Source: JBEKYH01 sp049511115 | Lineage (GTDB): Bacteria > Planctomycetota > Phycisphaerae > Tepidisphaerales > Tepidisphaeraceae | Reading direction: 5' to 3' | Assembly: GCA_049511115.1 (NCBI GenBank) | Contig: JBEKYH010000079.1 | Coordinates: 1 to 13,376 of the forward strand | Length of the DNA: 13,376 nucleotides | Part shown: positions 5,488 through 13,376 of the stretch, in pieces | Layout: the number at the start of each line of letters is the position of its first letter | How positions within the stretch are numbered: the first letter of the stretch is position 1 | Program-made: the position numbers and the translations under genes | The notes under the pieces: model-generated | Told to the model about the DNA's origin: nothing | What the model saw: only the letters and a program-made list of their open reading frames with translations | Databases searched by the model: none

Positions 5488-8400
5488 GACGTTATGTTCC
5501 CGGTGATCATCAACCAGCGGAAACGAATCGTCCGGTTGCTCTGCGCCGTCGAAAAGAACGCGCGTGACGGTTTTGCCGCCGTGGCTGCGAATATGGATGT
5601 GATTAACCGTCTCACGGTGGCGATAGTGGATGGTGACCGATTCCCAGCCCGGCGGCAAGACAGGCGCCAGGCGCATCCGGTCGGGCGTAAGGTGAAGGCC
5701 CAGAAGGGATTCGGTGAGCAGGCGGTACATCCAGCCCGCCGAACCGGTATACCAAGTCCAGCCCCCCTGGCCGGAGTGTTGCAGATTGGTGTAAACGTCT
5801 GCCGCCAAAACGTAGGGCTCCACTTTATACTTTTTGATGGCCGCTTCGCTGTCGCCGTGGCGCAGCGGATTGATGAGCTGGAAGAGTTCCCAGGCCCGCT
5901 GGGCGTCGCCGGACTGGGCCATGGCCATAACCGCCCAGACCGCGGCGTGGGTGTACTGCCCGCCGTTTTCGCGCACGCCCGGCGGATAGCCCTTCACATA
6001 GCCGGGATTCAGCGGCGATTTATCAAAGGCCGGATCAAAAAGCTGGATCAGCCGCAAATCGCGGTTGACCAGGCGGGAAACCATTGATTCAAGCGCCTGC
6101 GCGCGCCGCTGGGGGTCGCCGACATTGGCCAGCGTCGCCCAGCTTTGCGGCAGCGAATCGATCTGGCATTCGGCATTCTCGGCCGAGCCAAGCGGCTGGC
6201 CGTTGTCGAAATAAGCCCGGGTATACCACTGGCCGTCCCAGGCATGCTCGTCGATGTTGCGGCGCAGCTTTTCCGCCTCGGCGCCGCAGATATCAGCGAA
6301 CGGAGCGTCGGCGTGCGACCGGGCCAGGTCGGCAAACTGCGTGAGGCATTCGTGCAGGAAGAACGCGAGCCAGACGCTTTCGCCCTTGCCGTGCTCGCCG
6401 ACGAGATTCATGCCGTCGTTCCAGTCGCCGCATCCCATGAGTGGCAGGCCGTGCGCGCCAAAGCGCAGGCCGTGCTTGATGGCGCGAACGCAATGCTCGT
6501 AAAGCGTGGCCGATTCGTCGGAGCGCAAGGGAAGATCATAGTAGCTGTCCTCGGTTTCGTTGACCGGGCGGCCTTCGAGGAAATTGATCTTTTCATCCAG
6601 CACGCCGGTGTCGCCAGTCGCGCCGACATAGCGGCAGACCGCATAGGGAAGCCACAGGTAATCATCGGAAATGCGCGTTCGCACCCCCCTGCCGGCCGGC
6701 GGATGCCACCAGTGCTGCACATCGCCTTCGCGGAACTGCCGCGCCGCACAGCGCAGCAAATGCTGTCGCAGAATCGCCGGTTCGGCATGGAGGAAGGCGC
6801 AGGCGTCTTGAAGCTGGTCGCGGAAGCCGAACGCGCCGCCGGACTGATAGAACCCGCTGCGCCCCCAGAAGCGGCAGGCAAGCGTCTGATATAGCAGCCA
6901 CCCGTTGACGAGGAAATTGACCGTCAGGTCGGGGGTTTCAACGAACACGGCCCCCAGCGTGCGCTTCCAATAATCCCACACTCCCGCCAGTGCGGTATGG
7001 GCGGCTTCGACGCCTCGGAAACGGGAGATGAGATTCTGCGCGTCGGCGAGGTCTCGTCCCGCGCCGAAGATAAACGCGACTTCCACCTGCTGTCCCGCGG
7101 GAAGGTCGATGACGGCTTGCATCGCCGCGCACGGGTCCAGCCCCGCGCCGGTGCGGCCGGAGAGATGCGAGCGCAACAGACCCGCCGGGCGCGCCAGGCG
7201 TCCATTGCGGCCCAGGAATTCCACGCGGTCGCCCGTGACGGTGCGCGCCGGCTGGCTGCAATCGAGGAAGGCCACGCGATCGCGGAATTCATCGTTGTAG
7301 CAATTGCGGGCGAGGAGCGCGCTGGTCTTGGGGTCGGTTTCGGTGACGACGTGCGGGAGCGTTTTAGAGCGGCGCTCGCCCATGACCACTTCCATGAAGG
7401 CGGTCAGTGAGAGCCGCCGCGCGCGGCCCGAGCCGTTGCGCAGTTTAATCGTGACGAATTTAACTGGAGCGTCGGCGGCGACGTAAGTGCTCATTTCCGA
7501 TTCGATGTCGCCGTCAGAGTATTCAAAGACGCTATAGCCAAAGCCGTGCCGCGTGGTGTAGGGGAACGATCCAGCGGCGGGGAAGGGGCAGGGAGACCAG
7601 ACGGCCCCGGATTCTTCGTCGCGAATATAGAACGCCTCTCCGCCGGTCGCGGTGACGGCGTCGTTGTACCAGGGCGTGAGGCGGAACGACTGCGCGTTTT
7701 CACACCACGTATAGGCGCTGCCGGTTTCCGTGACGACCGTCCCGAAATCCGCGTTGGCCAGGACATTCACCCACGGCGCGGGCGTGGGCCGGTCAGGCGT
7801 GGTGGTGATGACGTATTCGCGGCCGTCGGGCGTGAATCCGCCGATGCCGTTGAAGAGCGCCAGTTCGCGGCGTTTCTCTGAGCGCGTGAGGATCGCTTCA
7901 GAGCGCCGGCGCGCCAGCGGGCTGAATCGCGCGACCGGCGCCTGCGGGCTGGGGCGGCGGCCGGCCTGCTCGGCGAATGTGCCGGCCGCGTCGGAGAGGA
8001 TCACCCGCGCGACGCTTTGCATCAGCAGGCGGTCTTCCTCGGACATCTGATCGGCGCGGCGGACGAAGATGCCGCCCGGCTTGTCAATCAAATTGGATTC
8101 AGCGCGCGACGCGATCACGCCCATGATCTGATCGTGCAGCGCCTGGCGATAGCCCGACTGGTCTTCATTCCAGATCACCAGATCCACGGAAAGTCCCTTG
8201 ACGCGCCAATAGGCGTGGGCCGCGACAAGCTGGCGGACCAGATCGATCTTGGCGCGGTCGCCGATCTTGAGGAGCACAATCGGGAGATCGCCGGAGATAC
8301 CGTAGCCCCACAGGCCCGATTGGCCTCGGCGATTGCGCGCGACCAAACTCGCCGGCGCGCGCATCAGCGAGTTGGAATAAAGGATCGCGCCGGCGAGCCG

Positions 8401-11400
8401 GCCGTAAAGCTGGGTCTCGGCTTCGGTGGCGTCGAGCTGGCGCAGGATCACCTGGCTGTGCGTCCAGGCCAATTCCAAAATGCGCTCGGCGACGTGCGGG
8501 TCCTGGTATTTCTCGACCAGTTCCGTAGCGGCCTGCCGCGTGGCGGTGACGCCGATAATGAGATTCACGCGCACGGTTTCGTCCGGCTCGATGACCACGG
8601 TGTTACGGATGGCAATGATCGGATCGAGGACGGCCCCCTCGGTGTCGGTAAGACTGGGGCGATGCAGCGCGGCCGGGTCGGCGGTGGTGCGGCCGCGCCC
8701 GATGAAGGCCTCGCGCGCCGTCGCAAAAGAGGGCGGTCCGGCCGTCTTCCCTTCGGTGGTCATTAAGTGAAAGAGCCACGGCGGTTGCTCGGCCGCCGAG
8801 CGCGGTCGTCGCGTGCACAGAATGGCATGGCGCTGGCGCAGAATTTCCGTCTGCACGAACATGTTGCTGAAAGCCGGATGGGCCGCATCGGCGGCGGGTG
8901 TGGCCAGGACAACTTCGCCGTAGCTGGTCAGCTCAATGGTGCGCCGGACGCTGCCGCGATTGGTGAGAGTGACGCGGCGGAGTTCGATGTCGTCTTCGGG
9001 AGAGACGGCGATCTCCACGTGCGTGTCGATCGTCGCCGAGCCGTCTTCGATGGCTTCGAGACTGCCGGCGACGGCGGCGGCCGCCCTTCCACCCGCGGCG
9101 GCGTCGCGACGGCGGAACTCGGCGCGGCCTTGCAGGAAGACTGCTTCGTACGATGCGGCCGGCTTGAGCGTGGGCTGGTGCGTGGTGGACCAGAATTCTC
9201 CCGTGGCGGCGTCGCGCAGGTAGCAGAACAGGCCGTGGCAATCGCGCGCCACGTCCTCGTGCCAGCGCGTCACGGCGAGTTCGCCCCAGCGGCTGTATCC
9301 CCCGCCCGCGGCGGAGACCGCGACGTGATACCGGCCGTTGGACAAAAGATGAATCTCCGGGACCGGCGTGTGGGGTGTCGAATAGACGCGCAGATTGGCC
9401 GCCGCGCCGGCCGGCGAGGCGCGGACTTCCGATACCTCATCGACGGGCGTAAATACCGACGGCGTTCGCGGCAGCCGCTCGTGCAGGAGCAATTCGGTGG
9501 CACGCAGGGCCGGATCGGAATTAAAGCGGCGCTGCATGGGCCGCTCGCGCAGGAGATACGTCAGGGAGAGAAAACTCATGGCCTGATGGTGAGCCATGTA
9601 GGAACGGATCACCGCGTGCGTCTGATTCGGCGGCAGGCGCGCCGGCGTGTAGTCGACCGCTTCGTAGAAGCCAAAGCGGCCCATGAATCCGGCGGTGGCC
9701 AGGCGGCGCAGATTCGCGCACGAATCGCGCGGGGCGATCATCAGGCCCATCACGCAGGCATACGGCGCGATCACCTGATCGTCGGCGAGTCCGCGCTTAA
9801 AGCCCAGCCCCGGCACGCCGAAGGCGCGGTATTGGTAATTGAGCTGGGCGTCGATTTCGTTGAAGCCCGATTCGGAGATGCCCCACGGCAGGCGATGTTC
9901 GCGGCCGTGTTCCATCTGGCGTTTGACGACGGCGCAATAAGTTTCATCGAGCAGCGTATTGGATTGCGTCGGCATCACCAGCAGCGGCATGAGATACTCA
10001 AACATCGACCCGCTCCAGGAGAGCAGCGCCGACCGGCCGGCCGCGGTGGTGACGTGGCGGCCCAGTGCGAACCAATGGTCCTGCGGCAGTTTGCCCTGGG
10101 CGATGGCGACGAAGCTGCCAAGGCGCGCCTCCGAGGCCAGCAGATCGTAAAACCCGCCGTCGCGGCGGTGGGCGTCGGCGTTGTAACCCAGCGCCAGCAG
10201 GCGGCGCGTGGAATCGTAGAGAAATTCGTAGTCGATATCGGCGAATTCGCGGCAGCGCTCGGCGAGGTCGCGCAATTCGCCCAGGCGGCCAGCGGCGCGA
10301 TCGGCGGCCTGCACCACGCCCGAGCGCAATTGCCTGAACCATTCCTGCGGGGGATGGCCGGGAATCGCCGGGGGAAGCAGGGAGTCGATCAGCGGGAGAA
10401 GCGACATTTCCAGTTGCGCGGTCTCGGCGAGGGAGAGCCCATCATCGAGGCGGCGGTAGAACGCCTGCAATTGCACCAGACGCGATACACGCTGGGGATC
10501 GCCTTCGCGCCAGATCATTTCGTTGGGTCGCGGGAGATTTACCCAGGGGGCGATCTTCACGATGTCGTCGGCGATGTCCTGGCATTGATCGCCCAGGGCG
10601 GCAAGCCAGCCGCGCAGATCGCTGCCGGCGCGAAGCTCGACCGCGTGGCGCGTGTCGGCGATGCCCGCGATCAGGCGCAGGACCAGGGCGTGCAATCCGG
10701 AGAGATTGCGCGGGACATTGTGCAATTCCTCCTGGATGCGGCGCAGGCGGGCGAGAATGTCGTGCACCGCCGCCGAGGAGAGATATTCCGGCGCTGCGGT
10801 CGCGCCGCGAGCGGAATCGATGGCGGCGCTGAGAGTCACGCTGAGACCGTCGATGACGGAGGGGATCGAGAGCTTCTGTCCGCGCATTTCGTCCAGGCCC
10901 GCGGCGAGGGTGAGCAGCGAGCCGGCGAGATTGCCGCTGTCCACCGTGGAAACATACAGCGGGCGCAGTGGCTCGAGGGTGCGCGTGTCGTACCAGTTAT
11001 ACAGATGGCCGCGATAACGGTGCATCTTGTCCATGGTGGCGACCGTGCGCGAGGTGCGCTCGACAACCCGGCCCGCGGAGATATAGCCAAAATCATGGGC
11101 GGCGAGATTCGCCAGCAGATACAGGCCGATATTGGTCGGCGACGTGCGGTGGGCCACGCCGACGGGCGGGTCCTCCTGGAAATTATCCGGCGGAAGATAG
11201 TTGTCTTCCGACCCGACGAACGTGTCGAAGAATCGCCAGGTCCGGCGCGTGAGCTTGGCGAGGAAGGCGAGATCATCGGGCGACAAACGCACGCGCGGCG
11301 GCGGCAGCGGCTGGCTGATCCGCCAGGCCCACCAGGGAGCGAAAAGCCACATCACCACCAGCGGAGTTTCCGCCACGCTCGCCTCGCGATGGAGCAGGAG

Positions 11401-13376
11401 ATGGGCGATGGAGACCCCGGCGACCACCGCAAGCTGTATCCACATCGAGACGTAGGAGCCGGCGGCGCTGCTTGAGCGGGCGGACCTCACGGCGTCGCGC
11501 GCGGTGCGCCATTCGAGCAGTTTGTGATGCGTGAACAGCAATCGGCCTGCCGTGCGCAGGATGGCGTCGAGACTGATAAACGCCTCATACGGAAGGCAGG
11601 CGAGGGCGAAAAGCTGGCCAACTGCCTGCCGCAGGGCGGCGCGAAGGGTGAGGCGAATTCGGTCCTTTAATCCCGCGCCGCCGGCGAGGCGGGAAAGCTG
11701 GTGCAGTGCGACCAGAAGCGTGGGGAGGAAAAACGCCATCGCCACGAGCAAAGTGAACAACAACGCCTGGCCGACAAACCAGCAGACCAGAAGCACGGCC
11801 AGCGCGCAAACGGGCACGACACTCCGGCGCAGATTGTCGAATATCTTCCACCAGGAAAGGGCCGAGATGGGATTGCGCGCCGACTTGCCCTCGTGCCCCG
11901 GCACGCGCGGCAGCAGCCACCGTGCGATCTGCCAGTCGCCGCGCATCCAACGGTGACGGCGGCTGATGTCGGCGGGATACGCCGACGGGAACTCCTCGAT
12001 CAGGATGACATCGCTCAGCAACGCCGAGCGCGCGTACGCCCCTTCCAGCAAGTCATGGCTGAGGATGCGGTTTTCGGGCAGGTGATGGTTCAGCGACAAG
12101 GCAACCGCGTCAATATCGTAAATCCCTTTCCCGATGAAAGAGCCTTCGCGAAAGACATCCTGGTAGACATCAGAGACGGCGCGCGTGTAGGGATCGATTC
12201 CCGATTCGCCGGAAAAAAGGCGGGCGAAATTGGAGCGCGCGGCGCTGGGCATACTGTCCGCCACGCGCGGCTGCAGGAAGCCGTATCCCTCGGTGACGCG
12301 GCCGCGCTTTTCGTCAAAGACCGGGCGATTGAGCGGGTGGGCCATGGCCCCGATTAACTGCCGCGCCGATTCGCGCGGGAGTTGCGTGTCCGTGTCGAGA
12401 GTGATGACGTAACGCGTATCCTTGAGCAGATCGACGGGGCCGGCGACGACTTGAAACCCATGCGGCTTGCCGCGCAGGAAGGCGTTGAGTTCCTCCAGCT
12501 TGCCGCGCTTTCGTTCCCAGCCCATCCAGACGCCTTCACGCTCGTTCCAGCGGCGCGAGCGATGAAAGAGAAAGAATCCTCCGCCGATGCTGGGAGAATC
12601 GTCGGCTTTGTCGACAGCCGAGTATTTGGCATTGAGAGCGGTGATGCCATCCCTGGCGCGCTGGATCAGTGCTGCGTCGGCGGGCATTTCCTGGGTGGCG
12701 GCGTCACGCAGGTCGGTCACCAGGGCAAAATGAACATGCGGATCGCGATTGGCTAAATAGCGGATTTCCAGGTCTTCCAGAAGTTCGTCCACTTCGGCCA
12801 GCTCGGTCAGCAATGTCGGCACCGCAACGAGTGTGCCATGCGCCGCGGCAACGCCCTTGGCGAAATCAATGCGCGGCAGCGCGCGCGGGTGGACCAGGAT
12901 CGTCGCCAGCCAATTGACCAGCCCGATGGCGATTTGCGAGGCGCATAGCGCTAACGGCGCGGCGATTGCAACCAGAGGCCATTTCGGAAAACCGTGCCGC
13001 GCGGCCCAGAAAAAGACCGGCGCCGTCAGCGCGGCGGTGATGATGGCGATGGAGCCAAGATAGAAAAAGAGCGGGGCGCGCCCGGCGCTCACGGCCAGTC
13101 GCCGCTTGACCGACAGGCGCGCCGCGACCGCGCGCTCCAGGATCGGACGGCCGGCATCGACGAGATAGTATCCCACGTGCGCGGTGCGCGCGGCAGGAGA
13201 ATCGGATTCGCCCCGCGGCGCAAGGTTACGCCGGGCCAGCTCGACCGCCTCGGCGGCGACTTGTTCTTCGGCGAGCAGACTGCCGCGCGCGATCTCCTCG
13301 ACCGCGTGGCGATACGCGTCGCGCGTCGCGAAATCCATGGCCGGATAAACCCCGGCCGCCTCGCCGCGCAGCGCGT
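5473..13376 (-). CDS. ndvB: Cyclic beta-1,2-glucan synthase, NdvB/ChvB-like (5' end beyond right edge)
   Basis: The frame stays open through the right edge (visible codons there read ALRGEAAGVYPA before MDFATRD), so the Met at 13338 is internal; family members run about 2,800-2,900 residues. Numbering here is from that Met, 2,621 residues. Membrane segments lie at about 89-112 and 121-149. The GT84 glucosyltransferase has D315-T-D317 in TLDTDTQLP, D429 in LSHDLLEG and RRHRW at 460-464. Further membrane segments follow at about 507-548 and 636-682. A glycoamylase-like/cyclisation region is at about 1080-1265 (HHQAMSFLSL). GH94 phosphorylase-like modules follow; the C-terminal one carries the proposed catalytic D2308 in GDWNDGM and ENGGQYTH. 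In known enzymes the transferase builds beta-1,2-glucan on the protein, a middle domain cyclises it and GH94 trims chain length, at the inner membrane. It is co-transcribed with the downstream kinase. Some linear-glucan or related GH94 activity cannot be excluded. Confidence 0.95.
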   Translation of the reverse strand, partial: ALRGEAAGVYPAMDFATRDAYRHAVEEIARGSLLAEEQVAAEAVELARRNLAPRGESDSPAARTAHVGYYLVDAGRPILERAVAARLSVKRRLAVSAGRAPLFFYLGSIAIITAALTAPVFFWAARHGFPKWPLVAIAAPLALCASQIAIGLVNWLATILVHPRALPRIDFAKGVAAAHGTLVAVPTLLTELAEVDELLEDLEIRYLANRDPHVHFALVTDLRDAATQEMPADAALIQRARDGITALNAKYSAVDKADDSPSIGGGFFLFHRSRRWNEREGVWMGWERKRGKLEELNAFLRGKPHGFQVVAGPVDLLKDTRYVITLDTDTQLPRESARQLIGAMAHPLNRPVFDEKRGRVTEGYGFLQPRVADSMPSAARSNFARLFSGESGIDPYTRAVSDVYQDVFREGSFIGKGIYDIDAVALSLNHHLPENRILSHDLLEGAYARSALLSDVILIEEFPSAYPADISRRHRWMRGDWQIARWLLPRVPGHEGKSARNPISALSWWKIFDNLRRSVVPVCALAVLLVCWFVGQALLFTLLVAMAFFLPTLLVALHQLSRLAGGAGLKDRIRLTLRAALRQAVGQLFALACLPYEAFISLDAILRTAGRLLFTHHKLLEWRTARDAVRSARSSSAAGSYVSMWIQLAVVAGVSIAHLLLHREASVAETPLVVMWLFAPWWAWRISQPLPPPRVRLSPDDLAFLAKLTRRTWRFFDTFVGSEDNYLPPDNFQEDPPVGVAHRTSPTNIGLYLLANLAAHDFGYISAGRVVERTSRTVATMDKMHRYRGHLYNWYDTRTLEPLRPLYVSTVDSGNLAGSLLTLAAGLDEMRGQKLSIPSVIDGLSVTLSAAIDSARGATAAPEYLSSAAVHDILARLRRIQEELHNVPRNLSGLHALVLRLIAGIADTRHAVELRAGSDLRGWLAALGDQCQDIADDIVKIAPWVNLPRPNEMIWREGDPQRVSRLVQLQAFYRRLDDGLSLAETAQLEMSLLPLIDSLLPPAIPGHPPQEWFRQLRSGVVQAADRAAGRLGELRDLAERCREFADIDYEFLYDSTRRLLALGYNADAHRRDGGFYDLLASEARLGSFVAIAQGKLPQDHWFALGRHVTTAAGRSALLSWSGSMFEYLMPLLVMPTQSNTLLDETYCAVVKRQMEHGREHRLPWGISESGFNEIDAQLNYQYRAFGVPGLGFKRGLADDQVIAPYACVMGLMIAPRDSCANLRRLATAGFMGRFGFYEAVDYTPARLPPNQTHAVIRSYMAHHQAMSFLSLTYLLRERPMQRRFNSDPALRATELLLHERLPRTPSVFTPVDEVSEVRASPAGAAANLRVYSTPHTPVPEIHLLSNGRYHVAVSAAGGGYSRWGELAVTRWHEDVARDCHGLFCYLRDAATGEFWSTTHQPTLKPAASYEAVFLQGRAEFRRRDAAAGGRAAAAVAGSLEAIEDGSATIDTHVEIAVSPEDDIELRRVTLTNRGSVRRTIELTSYGEVVLATPAADAAHPAFSNMFVQTEILRQRHAILCTRRPRSAAEQPPWLFHLMTTEGKTAGPPSFATAREAFIGRGRTTADPAALHRPSLTDTEGAVLDPIIAIRNTVVIEPDETVRVNLIIGVTATRQAATELVEKYQDPHVAERILELAWTHSQVILRQLDATEAETQLYGRLAGAILYSNSLMRAPASLVARNRRGQSGLWGYGISGDLPIVLLKIGDRAKIDLVRQLVAAHAYWRVKGLSVDLVIWNEDQSGYRQALHDQIMGVIASRAESNLIDKPGGIFVRRADQMSEEDRLLMQSVARVILSDAAGTFAEQAGRRPSPQAPVARFSPLARRRSEAILTRSEKRRELALFNGIGGFTPDGREYVITTTPDRPTPAPWVNVLANADFGTVVTETGSAYTWCENAQSFRLTPWYNDAVTATGGEAFYIRDEESGAVWSPCPFPAAGSFPYTTRHGFGYSVFEYSDGDIESEMSTYVAADAPVKFVTIKLRNGSGRARRLSLTAFMEVVMGERRSKTLPHVVTETDPKTSALLARNCYNDEFRDRVAFLDCSQPARTVTGDRVEFLGRNGRLARPAGLLRSHLSGRTGAGLDPCAAMQAVIDLPAGQQVEVAFIFGAGRDLADAQNLISRFRGVEAAHTALAGVWDYWKRTLGAVFVETPDLTVNFLVNGWLLYQTLACRFWGRSGFYQSGGAFGFRDQLQDACAFLHAEPAILRQHLLRCAARQFREGDVQHWWHPPAGRGVRTRISDDYLWLPYAVCRYVGATGDTGVLDEKINFLEGRPVNETEDSYYDLPLRSDESATLYEHCVRAIKHGLRFGAHGLPLMGCGDWNDGMNLVGEHGKGESVWLAFFLHECLTQFADLARSHADAPFADICGAEAEKLRRNIDEHAWDGQWYTRAYFDNGQPLGSAENAECQIDSLPQSWATLANVGDPQRRAQALESMVSRLVNRDLRLIQLFDPAFDKSPLNPGYVKGYPPGVRENGGQYTHAAVWAVMAMAQSGDAQRAWELFQLINPLRHGDSEAAIKKYKVEPYVLAADVYTNLQHSGQGGWTWYTGSAGWMYRLLTESLLGLHLTPDRMRLAPVLPPGWESVTIHYRHRETVNHIHIRSHGGKTVTRVLFDGAEQPDDSFPLVDDHREHNVEVDL

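Noticed and set aside
8767..11475. Long plus-strand open frame (902 codons) opposite the glucan synthase
   Set aside because: It is a GC-driven antisense frame. The product is a low-complexity Arg/Gly/Ala string without motifs, while the opposite strand encodes continuous conserved NdvB domains.
13336..13338. Minus-strand ATG at 13338 as the start of the glucan synthase
   Set aside because: The frame continues upstream to the window edge (reading AGVYPA before MDFATRD), as it does inside known NdvB proteins. There is no ribosome-binding site, and the N-terminal few hundred residues of the family would be missing.

Overview
The window reads as part of a GC-rich bacterial chromosome. It carries a signal-transduction gene cluster next to a very large cell-envelope glucan synthase. 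The soluble poly-HAMP kinase with an Asn/Gly/His-rich N-terminus, the receivers of hybrid-kinase type and the NdvB-like enzyme suggest a soil or environmental lineage such as Planctomycetota, Verrucomicrobiota or Acidobacteriota. No ribosomal or other marker gene is present, so the phylum is a guess. No tRNA, rRNA, CRISPR array, transposase or phage gene was found.

Layout, left to right. (1) Positions 1-2000, minus strand: the N-terminal 666 residues of a soluble poly-HAMP signalling protein of the Nik1/Os-1 type, built from near-identical 92-residue units and cut by the left edge. (2) A divergent intergenic region with a dyad and a possible promoter, then three plus-strand genes: an unrecognised 168-residue protein with a GTG start (2166-2672), a stand-alone receiver protein (2834-3259) and a NarL/FixJ-type response regulator (3401-4057). 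(3) A non-coding interval between convergent genes, 4058-4246, holding an elaborate nested palindrome and a short 8-bp tandem repeat. (4) Minus strand: an ndvB/chvB-like cyclic beta-1,2-glucan synthase (5473 to beyond 13376, cut by the right edge), followed by a cytosolic histidine kinase (4247-5473) whose start codon overlaps the synthase stop codon as TAATG. The kinase ends in a receiver-like domain that has lost its phospho-accepting aspartate.

How the genes may work together (inference). The glucan synthase should make cyclic beta-1,2-glucan, a periplasmic glucan that is often osmoregulated in Proteobacteria. The coupled kinase is made from the same transcript. It has no sensor domain and no functional receiver of its own, while a detached receiver and a NarL-type regulator lie just beyond it. 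The flanking poly-HAMP protein belongs to an architecture that in fungi senses osmotic stress. Together these suggest a locus linking osmotic or envelope sensing to periplasmic glucan synthesis. That combination is the most interesting feature of the window, but it rests on gene context and not on any demonstrated interaction.
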